Positions 27,938 to 37,461 of a stretch of 64,000 nt of DNA are shown piece by piece. The stretch comes from Vibrio cortegadensis. GTDB taxonomy: Bacteria > Pseudomonadota > Gammaproteobacteria > Enterobacterales > Vibrionaceae. Both the position numbers and the translations under genes were made by a program. The number at the start of each line of letters is the position of its first letter. Position 1 is the first letter of the stretch. The notes under the pieces are model-generated. The model did not search any database, was not told the DNA's origin, and saw nothing but the letters and a program-made list of their open reading frames with translations. The stretch is from the NCBI RefSeq assembly GCF_024347395.1, contig NZ_AP025473.1, positions 248,001 to 312,000 of the forward strand. The letters are read 5' to 3'.

Positions 27938-29641
27938 ATGACAATAGAATTTTCGAACTTCTCTTTTAGATATGAGTCGCTGGATAAACCGACGCTAAAA
28001 AATATCAATCTACGGATAGAGCAAGGGGAGAAAATCGTCATTATTGGTCCAAGTGGTAGCGGTAAATCAACACTTGGCCAATGTTTAAATGGTCTGATTC
28101 CACATGCAATAAAAGGCGAGATCTCGGGCAAATTATCGCTCAATAATAGGGATACTCGTCATTTCGACATGCATGAATTTACCGAACAAATTGGAACGGT
28201 ATTACAAGATACGGATAGTCAGTTTGTAGGGCTTAGTATTGGTGAAGATATCGCGTTTGCTCTGGAAAACCAGCAGATGGCGACCAATGAAATGCACTGT
28301 ATTGTCACCAATACTGCGAAAATGGTCGATCTCGATGAGATGCTCGATCACTCTCCACATGACCTTTCTGGTGGGCAGAAGCAGCGAGTTTCACTTGGTG
28401 GTGTTCTCGTTGACGATGTCGACACGCTTTTGTTCGATGAGCCCTTGGCAAGCTTAGATCCAAAAACGGGTAAAGCGACGATTGAAATCATTGATCAACT
28501 GCATAAAAGCACTCGTAAAACCATCATCATTATTGAACATCGCTTAGAAGATGTCTTACATCGCCATGTTGATAGAATTATATTGATGGAGCAAGGTGAA
28601 ATCGTTGCTGACTGCACACCGGATGAATTGCTTGTTTCACCTCTTTTAGAGCAACATGGTATCCGTGAACCGCTCTATTTATCAGCACTAAAAGCGGCAA
28701 ACTCTTCAATTAGTGCCGACGAAAACTTATCATCACTCGCGTCATTCAATACCGAGAAGCATCAGCAAACATTGCACAATTGGTTTAATGCTCGCCCAGA
28801 AACAACACTTGCGCCCCACACTGAGCCACTCCTGTCGATTCAAGATCTGACTTACTCTTATGATGGTGAGAAGAACGCCCTTCAAGACGTTTCCTTTCAA
28901 GTCAATAAAGGTGAGTTTGTCTCTATCTTAGGCAAGAATGGATCAGGGAAGTCCACGATAACTAAGCTTATCATGGGGGTTATCGATCCAGATGAAGGCA
29001 ACATATCACTTAATGGGATCAATCTAGATACGCTATCTATTTTTGAGCGAAGCCAGAAAGTTGGCGTAGTCATGCAAAACCCAAATCATATGATTTCGCA
29101 CCATATGATCGTCGATGAAATTGCTTTCGGTTTACGTAACCGAGGAGTTTGTGAAGAGCAAGTTCAAGAGAAAGTCATGCACATATTAGAACTATGTGGA
29201 TTAAGCAAATATCGCAATTGGCCAATTGAAGCTCTGAGTTACGGACAGAAAAAGCGTGTCACTATCGCGTCTATCTTGGTTCTTGAGCCTGAACTTCTGA
29301 TTTTGGATGAGCCAACCGCAGGTCAAGATTATCGAAATTACACCTCAATGCTGGCATTCATTCAAAAGCTAAACCGTGAGTTGGGTATTACTGTGGTTAT
29401 CATTTCTCATGATATGCATTTAGTTTTGGAGTACACCACCCGCTCTATCGTATTTTCTGACAGCAAACTGATAGCAGATGCTCCAATGACACAAGTGTTC
29501 AGCCAACCAGCGCTACTGGATAGTGCAAACTTAGCAACAACGAGCTTATACGAACTCGCACTTAAGGTGGGTATCACCCAAACGGACGCATTTATGCAGC
29601 ACTTCATTCAACATGAAAGAGGTCAGCATGAAAGCATCTAA
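27938..29641 (+). CDS. ECF transporter double ATPase (EcfA-EcfA')
   Basis: The 567-residue protein holds two full ABC ATPase domains. Walker A motifs are GPSGSGKST (about 37-45) and GKNGSGKST (about 332-340); signatures are LSGGQKQRV and LSYGQKKRV; Walker B are LLFDEPLASLDP and LLILDEPTAGQD; switch histidines are in IIEHRLEDV and IISHDMH. It begins six bases after the S component and overlaps the T component. Fusing the two ATPases is common in this group. Confidence 0.93.
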   Translation: MTIEFSNFSFRYESLDKPTLKNINLRIEQGEKIVIIGPSGSGKSTLGQCLNGLIPHAIKGEISGKLSLNNRDTRHFDMHEFTEQIGTVLQDTDSQFVGLSIGEDIAFALENQQMATNEMHCIVTNTAKMVDLDEMLDHSPHDLSGGQKQRVSLGGVLVDDVDTLLFDEPLASLDPKTGKATIEIIDQLHKSTRKTIIIIEHRLEDVLHRHVDRIILMEQGEIVADCTPDELLVSPLLEQHGIREPLYLSALKAANSSISADENLSSLASFNTEKHQQTLHNWFNARPETTLAPHTEPLLSIQDLTYSYDGEKNALQDVSFQVNKGEFVSILGKNGSGKSTITKLIMGVIDPDEGNISLNGINLDTLSIFERSQKVGVVMQNPNHMISHHMIVDEIAFGLRNRGVCEEQVQEKVMHILELCGLSKYRNWPIEALSYGQKKRVTIASILVLEPELLILDEPTAGQDYRNYTSMLAFIQKLNRELGITVVIISHDMHLVLEYTTRSIVFSDSKLIADAPMTQVFSQPALLDSANLATTSLYELALKVGITQTDAFMQHFIQHERGQHESI

Positions 29642-30467
29642 AATGAAATTTGGTATTAACTACATTAATACCAACTCCCCTCTGCATGCTCTAAATGGCA
29701 TCACTAAATTCATCCTATTTTTAGCATGGGTAACGGTAGTTCTCACTACATTTGACTTGCGTATGATCACAGGCTTGTTAATGGTTGGATTGGGGTTATT
29801 AAAAATGACCAAGGTCCCAGTACAAGTATACAAACCGCTTCTGATAGGCACGGCGAGTGTATTGCTACTCAACGCCCTATTTATGTATTTGCTCGCACCA
29901 AGTCAAGGGACTGAATTCATGGGCAGTGAAACCATACTGCTTGCTCTACCGGGCGGCTATTCGCTGACACAAGAGACACTGTTTTATTTGTTAACGGTGA
30001 CTCTAAAATACTTCAGCATGTTCCCTATCGCTTTGGTGTTTGTGTTTACAACCCACCCAACAGAATTCGCGGCAAGCCTAAATCGCTTAGGTGTGCCATA
30101 CAAGATTGCTTATGCCGTGAGTTTAACGCTGCGTTATTTGCCAGAAGTAAAGAAAGACTTTGTCAATATTATGCATGCTCAGCAAGCACGTGGAGTGGAG
30201 TTATCGAAAAAAGCCCCCTTTTTCACTCGAATGAAAAACGTGGCCAAAATTCTGGGTCCGCTGATTTTTTCTAGTTTAGACAGAGCAGATGAAATATCGA
30301 ATGCGATGACACTACGTGGGTTTGGTCGTCACAAGTCACGGACATGGTATAGCCTGAAAGCCATGACTAAAACCGACTATATTCTATTGGCTATAATCGG
30401 CATTACCGTTATGTTAGCCATTACCAAACGAGTTATCGAGCCAACCCTATTTTGGTATCCCTTCTAA
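29628..30467 (+). CDS. ECF transporter transmembrane (T) component, CbiQ type
   Basis: The ATG at 29628 follows AGAGG and gives 279 residues; an in-frame ATG at 29613 is less well placed. The protein has about five membrane helices and the coupling motif ARG in MHAQQARGVELSKKAP plus a second TLRGFGRHK, both diagnostic of EcfT proteins, where they dock on the ATPases. It starts within the ATPase gene (14-base overlap), so the two are translationally coupled. Confidence 0.92.
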   Translation: MKASKMKFGINYINTNSPLHALNGITKFILFLAWVTVVLTTFDLRMITGLLMVGLGLLKMTKVPVQVYKPLLIGTASVLLLNALFMYLLAPSQGTEFMGSETILLALPGGYSLTQETLFYLLTVTLKYFSMFPIALVFVFTTHPTEFAASLNRLGVPYKIAYAVSLTLRYLPEVKKDFVNIMHAQQARGVELSKKAPFFTRMKNVAKILGPLIFSSLDRADEISNAMTLRGFGRHKSRTWYSLKAMTKTDYILLAIIGITVMLAITKRVIEPTLFWYPF

Positions 30468-30500
30468 TAACCCTCGTTCCGTCAGCATAGAAATGAAAAT

Positions 30501-30528
30501 CAGGCCGCCATAAACACGCGGCCTTTTT
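30501..30528 (+). terminator. Terminator of the ECF operon
   Basis: GGCCGC (30503-30508) pairs with GCGGCC (30518-30523) and is followed by five T. It lies 36 bases after the T-component stop. Confidence 0.85.
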
Positions 30529-30728
30529 CATACGCCTTCACTTTGCATATCCCCTTTAAGACGGTTCAAACATCATCCAATGCTTACTCTTATTATTGAA
30601 AGCAAAACTTTCATCGCATTTATAAATGAAAAATAGAGTAAACAATCAAATTTTTACTACCTCGATCACTTTTTAATGTAACTAATTGATTTATAAAAAC
30701 GCCATTATTAAATCAATAAGGTTCTCTG

Positions 30729-32717
30729 ATGAAACTCAATCACACTCTTCTTGCATTATCTGTTGGCTTTTGCCTGCATGGCGCACAAGCTATTGCCCAA
30801 GACTCTTTTGAGCTCACTGTCGCGCACGTCAACGATACTCACTCTGCATTTGATGCGGTTAAATCAAGCTTCAAAGTAAATGAAGAACTTGTTTACAATG
30901 AATTTGGTGGTTACCCACGAGTTTACCAAGAGTCACTCGCTTATAAGCAACAAGCAAAAGACGCTAACGATAGCTTCCTATTTCTTCATGGTGGTGATGC
31001 ATTCCAAGGCAGCGCTTATTTCAAGCTTAACCACGGTGCGATGAATGCCGATTTGCTTAACAAGATGGGCATCGATGCAATGGCTATGGGTAACCATGAA
31101 TTTGATCTTGGTACTGAAAAGCTTGCTGAGTTTGTTTCATCTATCAATTTCCCAATGCTAGCAGCCAATATCGATATCGAAGGTGACGAGTATTTAAACG
31201 GCAACAAAAATATCCAGCCGTACCTAATTTACCAATTCGATGGTAACAAGAAGACTCAAATCACGGATATGGCAACCATTAAAAGTGGTGACAACTTAGT
31301 CGGTGTTATTGGCCTGGCTCTCGATGATATGAAAGATATCGCCAGCAAAACGGGCGGCGTTGAATTTTCAGACATGGTGATATCGGCTCAAGCAAGTGTC
31401 GATAAATTGAAAGCGATGGGCATTACTAAAGTCGTCGCGGTCACTCATATTGGCAATGCAAAGGATGTTGAATTAGCGTCAAAAGTTAACGGTATTGATT
31501 TAATTGTCGGTGGTCACTCTCATACTTTACTTGGTGATTTCACAAACCTAGGTAAAGCCGATAACGGAACATACGCAAACCTTGTTGCTAACCCTGATGG
31601 CGGTAAAACATGTATCGTTCAAGCGGGTGAATCAGCGCAGGCTATCGGTCTTGTGAAGGCAAGCTTCAATGATCAAGGTGCCATCACCAGCTGTAATGGC
31701 CACAATACTCTATTGAGTAACGATGAGTTCTATGGCGATAAATATCGCACCAACAAACTCGCGGCCAAAGAGACAAAAAAAGTTGAAACATTCATCGATA
31801 ACACCAAAAACATTACGATCACAGAAGAGAACAGCGAATTACGTAAGCTGATTGATCAAAAATACCAACCTCACCTAAATGAAGCTTATGGTGATGTGAT
31901 CACTTTTGTTCCAGATACAATTAACCACGAAAGACGTCCAAATGATGGCGGAACCGATGCTCATGGTTCAGATGTCGCACCGATTGTAGCGTGGGGTCAA
32001 TACGCTTGGGCTGCTTCTGATGAAGTCGCTAAGGTTGCTGGCATCAAAGCTGATCTATCACTAGTCGGTGCAGGTGGCGTACGTCAGGACATCGCATTTG
32101 GGGATTTACGCGAAGGAAATATCTCTCTTGAACTGCTTCCTTTCTCTAATGCTTTATCTATTGTTCCAATGAGCGGGGAGAACATTAAGGCATTGATCAG
32201 CTCAAGCATTACAGCAACCCTTCCTGAAGGTGCACATGCTGGTAAATTCCCTTACGGCGGTAACCTTCGTTACACCTTCGATGAAACCATCTCTGGTGTT
32301 GAAGGAAAGCTGAGCTCAATTGAAATCAATACTGGTACTCCTTCTTCACCGAAATGGACAGCAGTGCAAGACAAAGAGACCTATAACGTCGCGATGGATG
32401 CTTACCACGCTACAGGTAATGACGGATGGGGCATTGTATTTGATTCTCAAACAGAGAAATCAGGGCGTGTTGATCTCGCTTACGTAGACGGCAACTTAAC
32501 TGCTTTCCCTGTCACCAAACTAGAGCTTAAAGAGAAGATGAAAAAAGGCAAAATGGTCATGAGAAAGTCAGTCGTGTACCAAGGCCAAGCTCTTAACTGT
32601 AAAGCTGAGAACGTGAAGTGTAATACCGATGCTCAATCGGTTGTTGAAACCCTAACACCACTCAAATCATTAACGCCATTAAGCTACGAAACCGTAACTT
32701 TCAATCGCGCTAAATAA
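30729..32717 (+). CDS. Secreted metallophosphatase/5'-nucleotidase
   Basis: The 662-residue protein has a signal peptide (cleavage near AQA, residue 21). The dinuclear metal site of UshA-type enzymes is complete: HVNDTH (Asp36, His38), GGDAFQGS, MGNHEFD and VGGHSH. The C-terminal 5'-nucleotidase domain that selects the substrate is present (LSLVGAGGVRQDI, YHATGNDGWG). It should remove phosphate from extracellular nucleotides in the periplasm. Two cysteines near the C-terminus could form a disulfide. It has its own AAGG ribosome site and terminators on both sides. Confidence 0.94.
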   Translation: MKLNHTLLALSVGFCLHGAQAIAQDSFELTVAHVNDTHSAFDAVKSSFKVNEELVYNEFGGYPRVYQESLAYKQQAKDANDSFLFLHGGDAFQGSAYFKLNHGAMNADLLNKMGIDAMAMGNHEFDLGTEKLAEFVSSINFPMLAANIDIEGDEYLNGNKNIQPYLIYQFDGNKKTQITDMATIKSGDNLVGVIGLALDDMKDIASKTGGVEFSDMVISAQASVDKLKAMGITKVVAVTHIGNAKDVELASKVNGIDLIVGGHSHTLLGDFTNLGKADNGTYANLVANPDGGKTCIVQAGESAQAIGLVKASFNDQGAITSCNGHNTLLSNDEFYGDKYRTNKLAAKETKKVETFIDNTKNITITEENSELRKLIDQKYQPHLNEAYGDVITFVPDTINHERRPNDGGTDAHGSDVAPIVAWGQYAWAASDEVAKVAGIKADLSLVGAGGVRQDIAFGDLREGNISLELLPFSNALSIVPMSGENIKALISSSITATLPEGAHAGKFPYGGNLRYTFDETISGVEGKLSSIEINTGTPSSPKWTAVQDKETYNVAMDAYHATGNDGWGIVFDSQTEKSGRVDLAYVDGNLTAFPVTKLELKEKMKKGKMVMRKSVVYQGQALNCKAENVKCNTDAQSVVETLTPLKSLTPLSYETVTFNRAK

Positions 32718-32773
32718 CGATACAGTCACCGCGCGGAATAGTTTCATTTTCGCTATGCATTGACTGTTAGATA

Positions 32774-32805
32774 CAAAAAACCAGTGGCATAGGTCACTGG
32801 TTTTT
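32774..32805. terminator. Bidirectional terminator, nucleotidase/MFS
   Basis: An A-run, CCAGTG with CACTGG around an eight-base loop, and a T-run form a two-way terminator between convergent genes. Confidence 0.85.
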
Positions 32806-32846
32806 CTTTACTCAAATAGTAATTGAATCGCAGCCGTCCGATCGAT

Positions 32847-34034
32847 TTAATTCCAACTAAACCGTCTTACTTCATTACCTGCTTTGGGGTGTACAGGAAT
32901 ATTCAAAGAAAGAATCAGTGACAAACCAGCCATGACCGCACCGATATAAAAAACACTTGATGGCGATACCAGCCAAATTAAACCAAAAGTGACAGGAATA
33001 ACTACCGCTGCAATATGGTTTATCGTAAACGACACCCCTGCCGTCGAAGCCATGTCTGCTGGATCAGCAATTTTTTGGAAGTACGTTTTAATCGCTAAAG
33101 CCAAAGCAAAAAAGAGGTGATCGACCACATATAAGGCCGCAGCCCACTCAGCGCTCTTAACTAATCCATAGCCGATGAACACAAAAATTAGCCCTATATA
33201 CTCAAACATTAGCGCTTTTTGCTCACCGACAATACCGATTATTTTACCGATTTTCTTAGCAAACAAAAAATTGAACAGGTAGTTAATCAAAAATAGAAGC
33301 GTAATATCAGCCGCGGAGTAACCAAACTTTTCGACCATCAAAAATCCAGCAAAAACAGTGAAAATTTGGCGGCGAGCCCCACTCATAAAGGTTAATGCAT
33401 AATAGAGCCAATAACGCTTTCTCAAAACCAACTTCTTATTCTGTGGTGTTTCTGTTTTAAACTCAGGAAAACTAACGGCAATCACAACCACCAGAATGAA
33501 CGCGATGCCACCAGTGATCATATAAACCCACTTAAAATCTAGCTGAAATACTTCAAGCATCACCCATAGCGCACCATAAGTGCATAGCGAAGCCAAAGCC
33601 CCAATAGAGATGAGCTTACCCAACATTTCGGGAGCTTCCTCTTTCGAGAGCCATTGCAGCGACAACGACTGTTTCAATGTTTCGAAATAGTGAAAGCCCA
33701 CAGACATCAGTAGTGTCGTACAGAGCAACCCGGTCACCGATGGAAAGAGTCCTGTAATCGCAACGCCAACCGCTAACATCATCAATGCGATGATCATAAA
33801 TTTCTGTTCACGTAGAAATAACAGCACAAACACTGCGGTAAAAGCCAAAAATCCTGGGATCTCCCTGACACTTTGCAACAGACCAATATCAGCGCCGCTA
33901 AAGTTTGCACGTTCAATAACAAAATTATTCAGCAGCGCCATCCAACTAGCAAACGCGATAGGGACAATAATTGAGATGATTAAGAGGAAATTTTGTGGCG
34001 TTTTCCAAGTGGCCAGTTGAGGAGGGCTATGCAT
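32847..34034 (-). CDS. MFS transporter
   Basis: I start at the ATG at 34034 behind AAGGAAGA (395 residues, MHSPPQLATWK). Twelve membrane helices can be traced. Major-facilitator family assignment rests on the repeated six-helix layout; substrate motifs are not recognisable, and the loop between helices 2 and 3 has only a weak form of the family motif (LREQK). The gene stands alone. Drug efflux or solute uptake are both possible. Confidence 0.8.
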   Translation of the reverse strand: MHSPPQLATWKTPQNFLLIISIIVPIAFASWMALLNNFVIERANFSGADIGLLQSVREIPGFLAFTAVFVLLFLREQKFMIIALMMLAVGVAITGLFPSVTGLLCTTLLMSVGFHYFETLKQSLSLQWLSKEEAPEMLGKLISIGALASLCTYGALWVMLEVFQLDFKWVYMITGGIAFILVVVIAVSFPEFKTETPQNKKLVLRKRYWLYYALTFMSGARRQIFTVFAGFLMVEKFGYSAADITLLFLINYLFNFLFAKKIGKIIGIVGEQKALMFEYIGLIFVFIGYGLVKSAEWAAALYVVDHLFFALALAIKTYFQKIADPADMASTAGVSFTINHIAAVVIPVTFGLIWLVSPSSVFYIGAVMAGLSLILSLNIPVHPKAGNEVRRFSWN

Positions 34035-34163
34035 GACTCTTCCTTGCTTTAAAAAAATGATCATACTCTCAGTAACGAATAATTAACAATGCTTATTTAA
34101 CGCTATTCATTTCATCAAGTTACCGCTACATTATTGGTTGTTTGATCACTTTGGAGCAAGAAT

Positions 34164-34661
34164 ATGGAAATAATAATTCGTCCTAGCGACATCAAAGATG
34201 CATCTGGACTATGTGAACTTTACTCACAACCGCTTGCTCAGAGCCAAACCTTACAATTGCCACTTCCAACACTGAGTTCATGGCAAAAAAGGCTAACCGA
34301 TATACCGGAAGGCGTTTACAGCTACGTTGCAGAAATTGATGGCAAGATAGTCGGTAATATTGGATTCCAACACTCCCAAAGACCTAGGACTAAGCATTGT
34401 GCGAGTTTTGGACTTGGTGTGCATGATGACTATCACGGCTTAGGGATTGGACGACAACTCATTGAAACCGTCATTGAGCTGGCAGATAACTGGCTCAATG
34501 TTCATCGAATTCAGATCGAGGTCAATACTGACAACGAGAAAGCCATTGGCCTATATAAAAAATTAGGCTTTGTGATAGAAGGAAAAGCTATCGATTCTTG
34601 CTTCCGTCATGGGGAATATATTGATACTTACTTCATGGCAAGAGTAAAGAACAAACTCTAG
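34164..34661 (+). CDS. yhhY: GNAT amino acid acetyltransferase (YhhY/AaaT-like)
   Basis: The 165-residue protein closely follows the outline of E. coli YhhY: early LPLPTLSSWQKRL, the strand EIDGKIVGNIGF, the QRPRTKHCASFGLGV segment, and a late GEYIDTYFMARVK. The acetyl-CoA loop is HGLGIGRQL. E. coli YhhY acetylates certain amino acids and analogues with CoA in the cytosol. A GGAG site precedes the ATG, and an upstream divergent MFS gene shares the control region. Confidence 0.88.
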   Translation: MEIIIRPSDIKDASGLCELYSQPLAQSQTLQLPLPTLSSWQKRLTDIPEGVYSYVAEIDGKIVGNIGFQHSQRPRTKHCASFGLGVHDDYHGLGIGRQLIETVIELADNWLNVHRIQIEVNTDNEKAIGLYKKLGFVIEGKAIDSCFRHGEYIDTYFMARVKNKL

Positions 34662-34671
34662 CCATACGGTA

Positions 34672-34700
34672 TCCCCCCGTAGATCATCCTATCGGGGGGA
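34672..34700. terminator. GC-rich hairpin between convergent genes
   Basis: CCCCCCG pairs with CGGGGGG across a 13-base loop. The T-rich tract that follows on the plus strand is broken, so termination is likely but not certain. Confidence 0.5.
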
Positions 34701-34707
34701 GCACTCG

Positions 34708-34737
34708 TTTTTATTACTTCAGTTCTTATTACTTGGC
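34708..34737. repeat. 15-bp imperfect duplication at a stop codon
   Basis: Two 15-base copies sharing the core TTATTACTT (34708-34722 and 34723-34737) meet at the stop codon of the small GNAT gene (minus strand, 34731-34729). Confidence 0.5.
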
Positions 34738-35007
34738 TAGCAAATGAGACCACTGAGTGTGCTTATTCATATAATGAACCACATAGCTACATTCAGGAAT
34801 CACCGTCAGTCCTAAACGCTCAATTTCCGCAAGTACACTTTCCATCATCACCTTGCCATACCCCTTGCCTTGTAGCTCATCAGGGACTCTTGTTGACGTG
34901 ATGGTGATGACACTATTGTCTCGTTTGTACTTAACCGTTGCGTGCATTCCTTGCTCTAAATCGACCAAAAAGCACTCACCGTCAATATTATGTGTCACGT
35001 TATGCAT
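34729..35007 (-). CDS. Small GNAT-type acetyltransferase (YjdJ-like)
   Basis: The 92-residue protein is the compact single-domain type found in COG2388: strands at the N-terminus, then STRVPDELQGKGYGKVMM with the acetyl-CoA loop QGKGYG, and a CSYVVHYMNKH segment. The cysteine near residue 73 and tyrosines resemble the active region of the human GTLF3B/YjdJ type. Substrate unknown. It is a single gene, divergent from the PilZ gene. Confidence 0.88.
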   Translation of the reverse strand: MHNVTHNIDGECFLVDLEQGMHATVKYKRDNSVITITSTRVPDELQGKGYGKVMMESVLAEIERLGLTVIPECSYVVHYMNKHTQWSHLLAK

Positions 35008-35137
35008 GCTAAACCTCCAAGTTTTATAATTTATCGAATGCGCTTATTGTAAATATTCGTGTCAAAACTTAATATCAATCAGCTTGAGTATATAAAAATG
35101 ATAATTAAAGCGCATAGCAAAAATGGAGACAGGCTAG

Positions 35138-35857
35138 ATGAATTCACCGCTAATGAAACCGCAAGTTCACAACAAGACAGTATCAACACTCAATAGTACC
35201 GATGCGCTTGGGATGGTTGAACATAGCAGTGAATTAACGCTTAATATTTCCACCCCGGTTGGGACTAAGTTTCTTACGACCACCAGCTTCATAGGCACGC
35301 ATTCGGATCAGTGTATCCTTATTGAAATACCCAAAGTGTCAGATGATGATTTAGAGTTCTTTTTCCAACCAGGATTTTGGGTCAACGTAAGAGCTCTTTC
35401 TCATCGTGGTGAAGGTGCGATCATTCATTTTCGCTGTCAGCTCTTGCATAAGATATTAGAACCTATCCCACTCATTATGCTCAGTATCCCGAATACGATG
35501 CAAGTGACTCAGTTACGAAAAGAGATTCGATATGACGTTAACCTTGCTGCTAAAGCGTTTGTAAGTGGACATAAAGTTGAGTGTGAAGTCCGTGATCTGT
35601 CGAAAAGTGGTTGTCGGTTTGTAACCCCACCGGTAGGAAGACCAATTCAAATCGGTGATGACATCTCAATAGAAATCATGGTAGGTGCCCGCAGAGGTCA
35701 AGTATTTGCGCCATTAAAAGGGCGGGTATGTAACTTACAAAAATCGACTCACTACTCGAAGTATGGCCTAGAGTTTGATGATAATGGCAAAATAAATGCC
35801 AAAAACCTATTGAGCCAGCTCAAGTTCGATGGGGCTAAATTAGTCTTGCGTAAATAA
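35138..35857 (+). CDS. plzD: PilZ domain c-di-GMP receptor (PlzD-like)
   Basis: This 239-residue protein pairs an N-terminal YcgR-like beta domain with a C-terminal PilZ domain. The c-di-GMP-binding pattern is intact: RKEIR (about 127-131) and DLSKSG (about 153-158). The segment KGRVCNLQKSTHYSKYGLEF resembles V. cholerae PlzD (VCA0042) as I recall it. It probably binds c-di-GMP and changes partner binding; PlzD affects motility and virulence traits. It is the only c-di-GMP receptor in a window with five GGDEF genes. Confidence 0.92.
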   Translation: MNSPLMKPQVHNKTVSTLNSTDALGMVEHSSELTLNISTPVGTKFLTTTSFIGTHSDQCILIEIPKVSDDDLEFFFQPGFWVNVRALSHRGEGAIIHFRCQLLHKILEPIPLIMLSIPNTMQVTQLRKEIRYDVNLAAKAFVSGHKVECEVRDLSKSGCRFVTPPVGRPIQIGDDISIEIMVGARRGQVFAPLKGRVCNLQKSTHYSKYGLEFDDNGKINAKNLLSQLKFDGAKLVLRK

Positions 35858-35935
35858 CCTTCAGTTAAACGTCGTTAACGATTGATCGTGATAACGACGT
35901 AACTTCCCTATAGGAATAGCGATTCCAAAAGATCA

Positions 35936-37351
35936 TTAACCCGTTTCAATACAATTTTTTCCTCGGCGCTTCGCTTGGTACATTAGCTTATCCACTCGCA
36001 TCAAAATATCTTCAAAGCGATCATTAGGATGAAACTCCGTAATCCCCACACTTAGAGTTAGATTAATCGCGGAATCGGTTTGTATTAAACAACTATTTTT
36101 CAAGCTGTCTTGTATTCTTTTAATCTGTAGCGATGCGCCATGAAGATCAGTTTGAGGTAAAACAGCCAGAAACTCTTCTCCCCCCCATCGTCCATAGCAG
36201 TCATTTTTACGACAATGGCTTTTCGCAATGTCAGAAAATAGCCTTAATGAGTCATCACCGACGGTATGCCCGTAAGTATCATTAATTGCCTTAAAATCGT
36301 CGAAATCAATCAATGCCACCGACATATTGGATCCAAGCGACTGACAATATGATAATTGTTCATTAAGTACCTGTTCGATACTTCGTCGGTTTGCCAATCC
36401 CGTTAATTCGTCAGTGCTTGCCACTTTAACCAACTTTGTATTGGCAACTTCCAGTGCAAATAGATCTTTATTTCGTGCAATTTCATGTCCAATCCATTCA
36501 GAAAAAAGACGTATTAATTCGTAATCTTGACGAATAAACGAACGTGTTTTTGTCACGCTAGAGAAATTCAATGTACCGTAACGCTCCCCATCAACAAAAA
36601 TGGGAGCCCCTAAATACGCTTCTAATCCAAAATTTTCATAACAAGGGTGTTTTGCAATGGAACTCTGCGCGACATGATGGAAGCCTTGAACATCATTTGC
36701 CTTAAATACGTGGCAACAATAGGTTCCCGTCAAATCGAAAACCATTCCTGCCGACAAGGCGTCATCGGGGTGAGTGGCATTTTGCACTTCGTAATGGTTG
36801 CCGGAAATCTTACTCACAATACCAATTGGCAGTTGAAAGTGCGTACACCCTAATTCCAAAATGGCCTGAACCCTTTCGGAATAGTTTAAGTCACGAGATG
36901 AGGTCACTTTATGCAGCTGGTTCAATGTCTCTTCAGCACTAAGCCGATAAGATTCATCTAAAATAATACCAATGTAGAAAGCGTTATTCCCTGAAATATT
37001 TTTTATCGCACCACCAGAAGTTTGCCCTTGAAAAATACGCCCAGACTTACAACGATACTGCACATGAGATGCTTCATTTTCTTTTTTGGCCGTTGGGTTA
37101 AAACGGTCTTTGCCTGTTTTGTAAAAATTACTTTCGTCTGCATAGAGCATCCGCGTACTTTGGTTTAGCAGCTCCTCCTCGGAATAACCAAAAAGCGATG
37201 TTGCCGCCGCATTGACCATTACAATTTTCCGAGAAAGATCCGCCACAATCACCGCAGAGTTGATATGCGCGAAAGCTTGATTCAACATAAAAACATCGAG
37301 ATCATCCAAACGACTGCTTGGTAAATTTTCACTGATAGAACCTTTAAGCAT
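35936..37351 (-). CDS. PAS-GAF-GGDEF diguanylate cyclase
   Basis: The 471-residue protein starts with a PAS domain (about 20-140; IVMVNAAATSLFGYSEEELL), then a GAF domain (about 145-290; GAPIFVDGERYGTLNFSS) and a GGDEF domain that begins DELTGLANRRS and has an intact GGEEF. It lacks membrane segments. An AAGGAAT site precedes the ATG. It lies tail to tail with the PilZ gene, a suggestive pairing of producer and receptor. Confidence 0.92.
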   Translation of the reverse strand: MLKGSISENLPSSRLDDLDVFMLNQAFAHINSAVIVADLSRKIVMVNAAATSLFGYSEEELLNQSTRMLYADESNFYKTGKDRFNPTAKKENEASHVQYRCKSGRIFQGQTSGGAIKNISGNNAFYIGIILDESYRLSAEETLNQLHKVTSSRDLNYSERVQAILELGCTHFQLPIGIVSKISGNHYEVQNATHPDDALSAGMVFDLTGTYCCHVFKANDVQGFHHVAQSSIAKHPCYENFGLEAYLGAPIFVDGERYGTLNFSSVTKTRSFIRQDYELIRLFSEWIGHEIARNKDLFALEVANTKLVKVASTDELTGLANRRSIEQVLNEQLSYCQSLGSNMSVALIDFDDFKAINDTYGHTVGDDSLRLFSDIAKSHCRKNDCYGRWGGEEFLAVLPQTDLHGASLQIKRIQDSLKNSCLIQTDSAINLTLSVGITEFHPNDRFEDILMRVDKLMYQAKRRGKNCIETG

Positions 37352-37461
37352 TACAATTCCTTTTGATTGCTCAGCTATTATCTATAGCACACTATACGCA
37401 TATAATGTAATTCACAGGCTCAATTATGCCGTCCCTTGCATTTTAAACCCTTTACTTTCTA

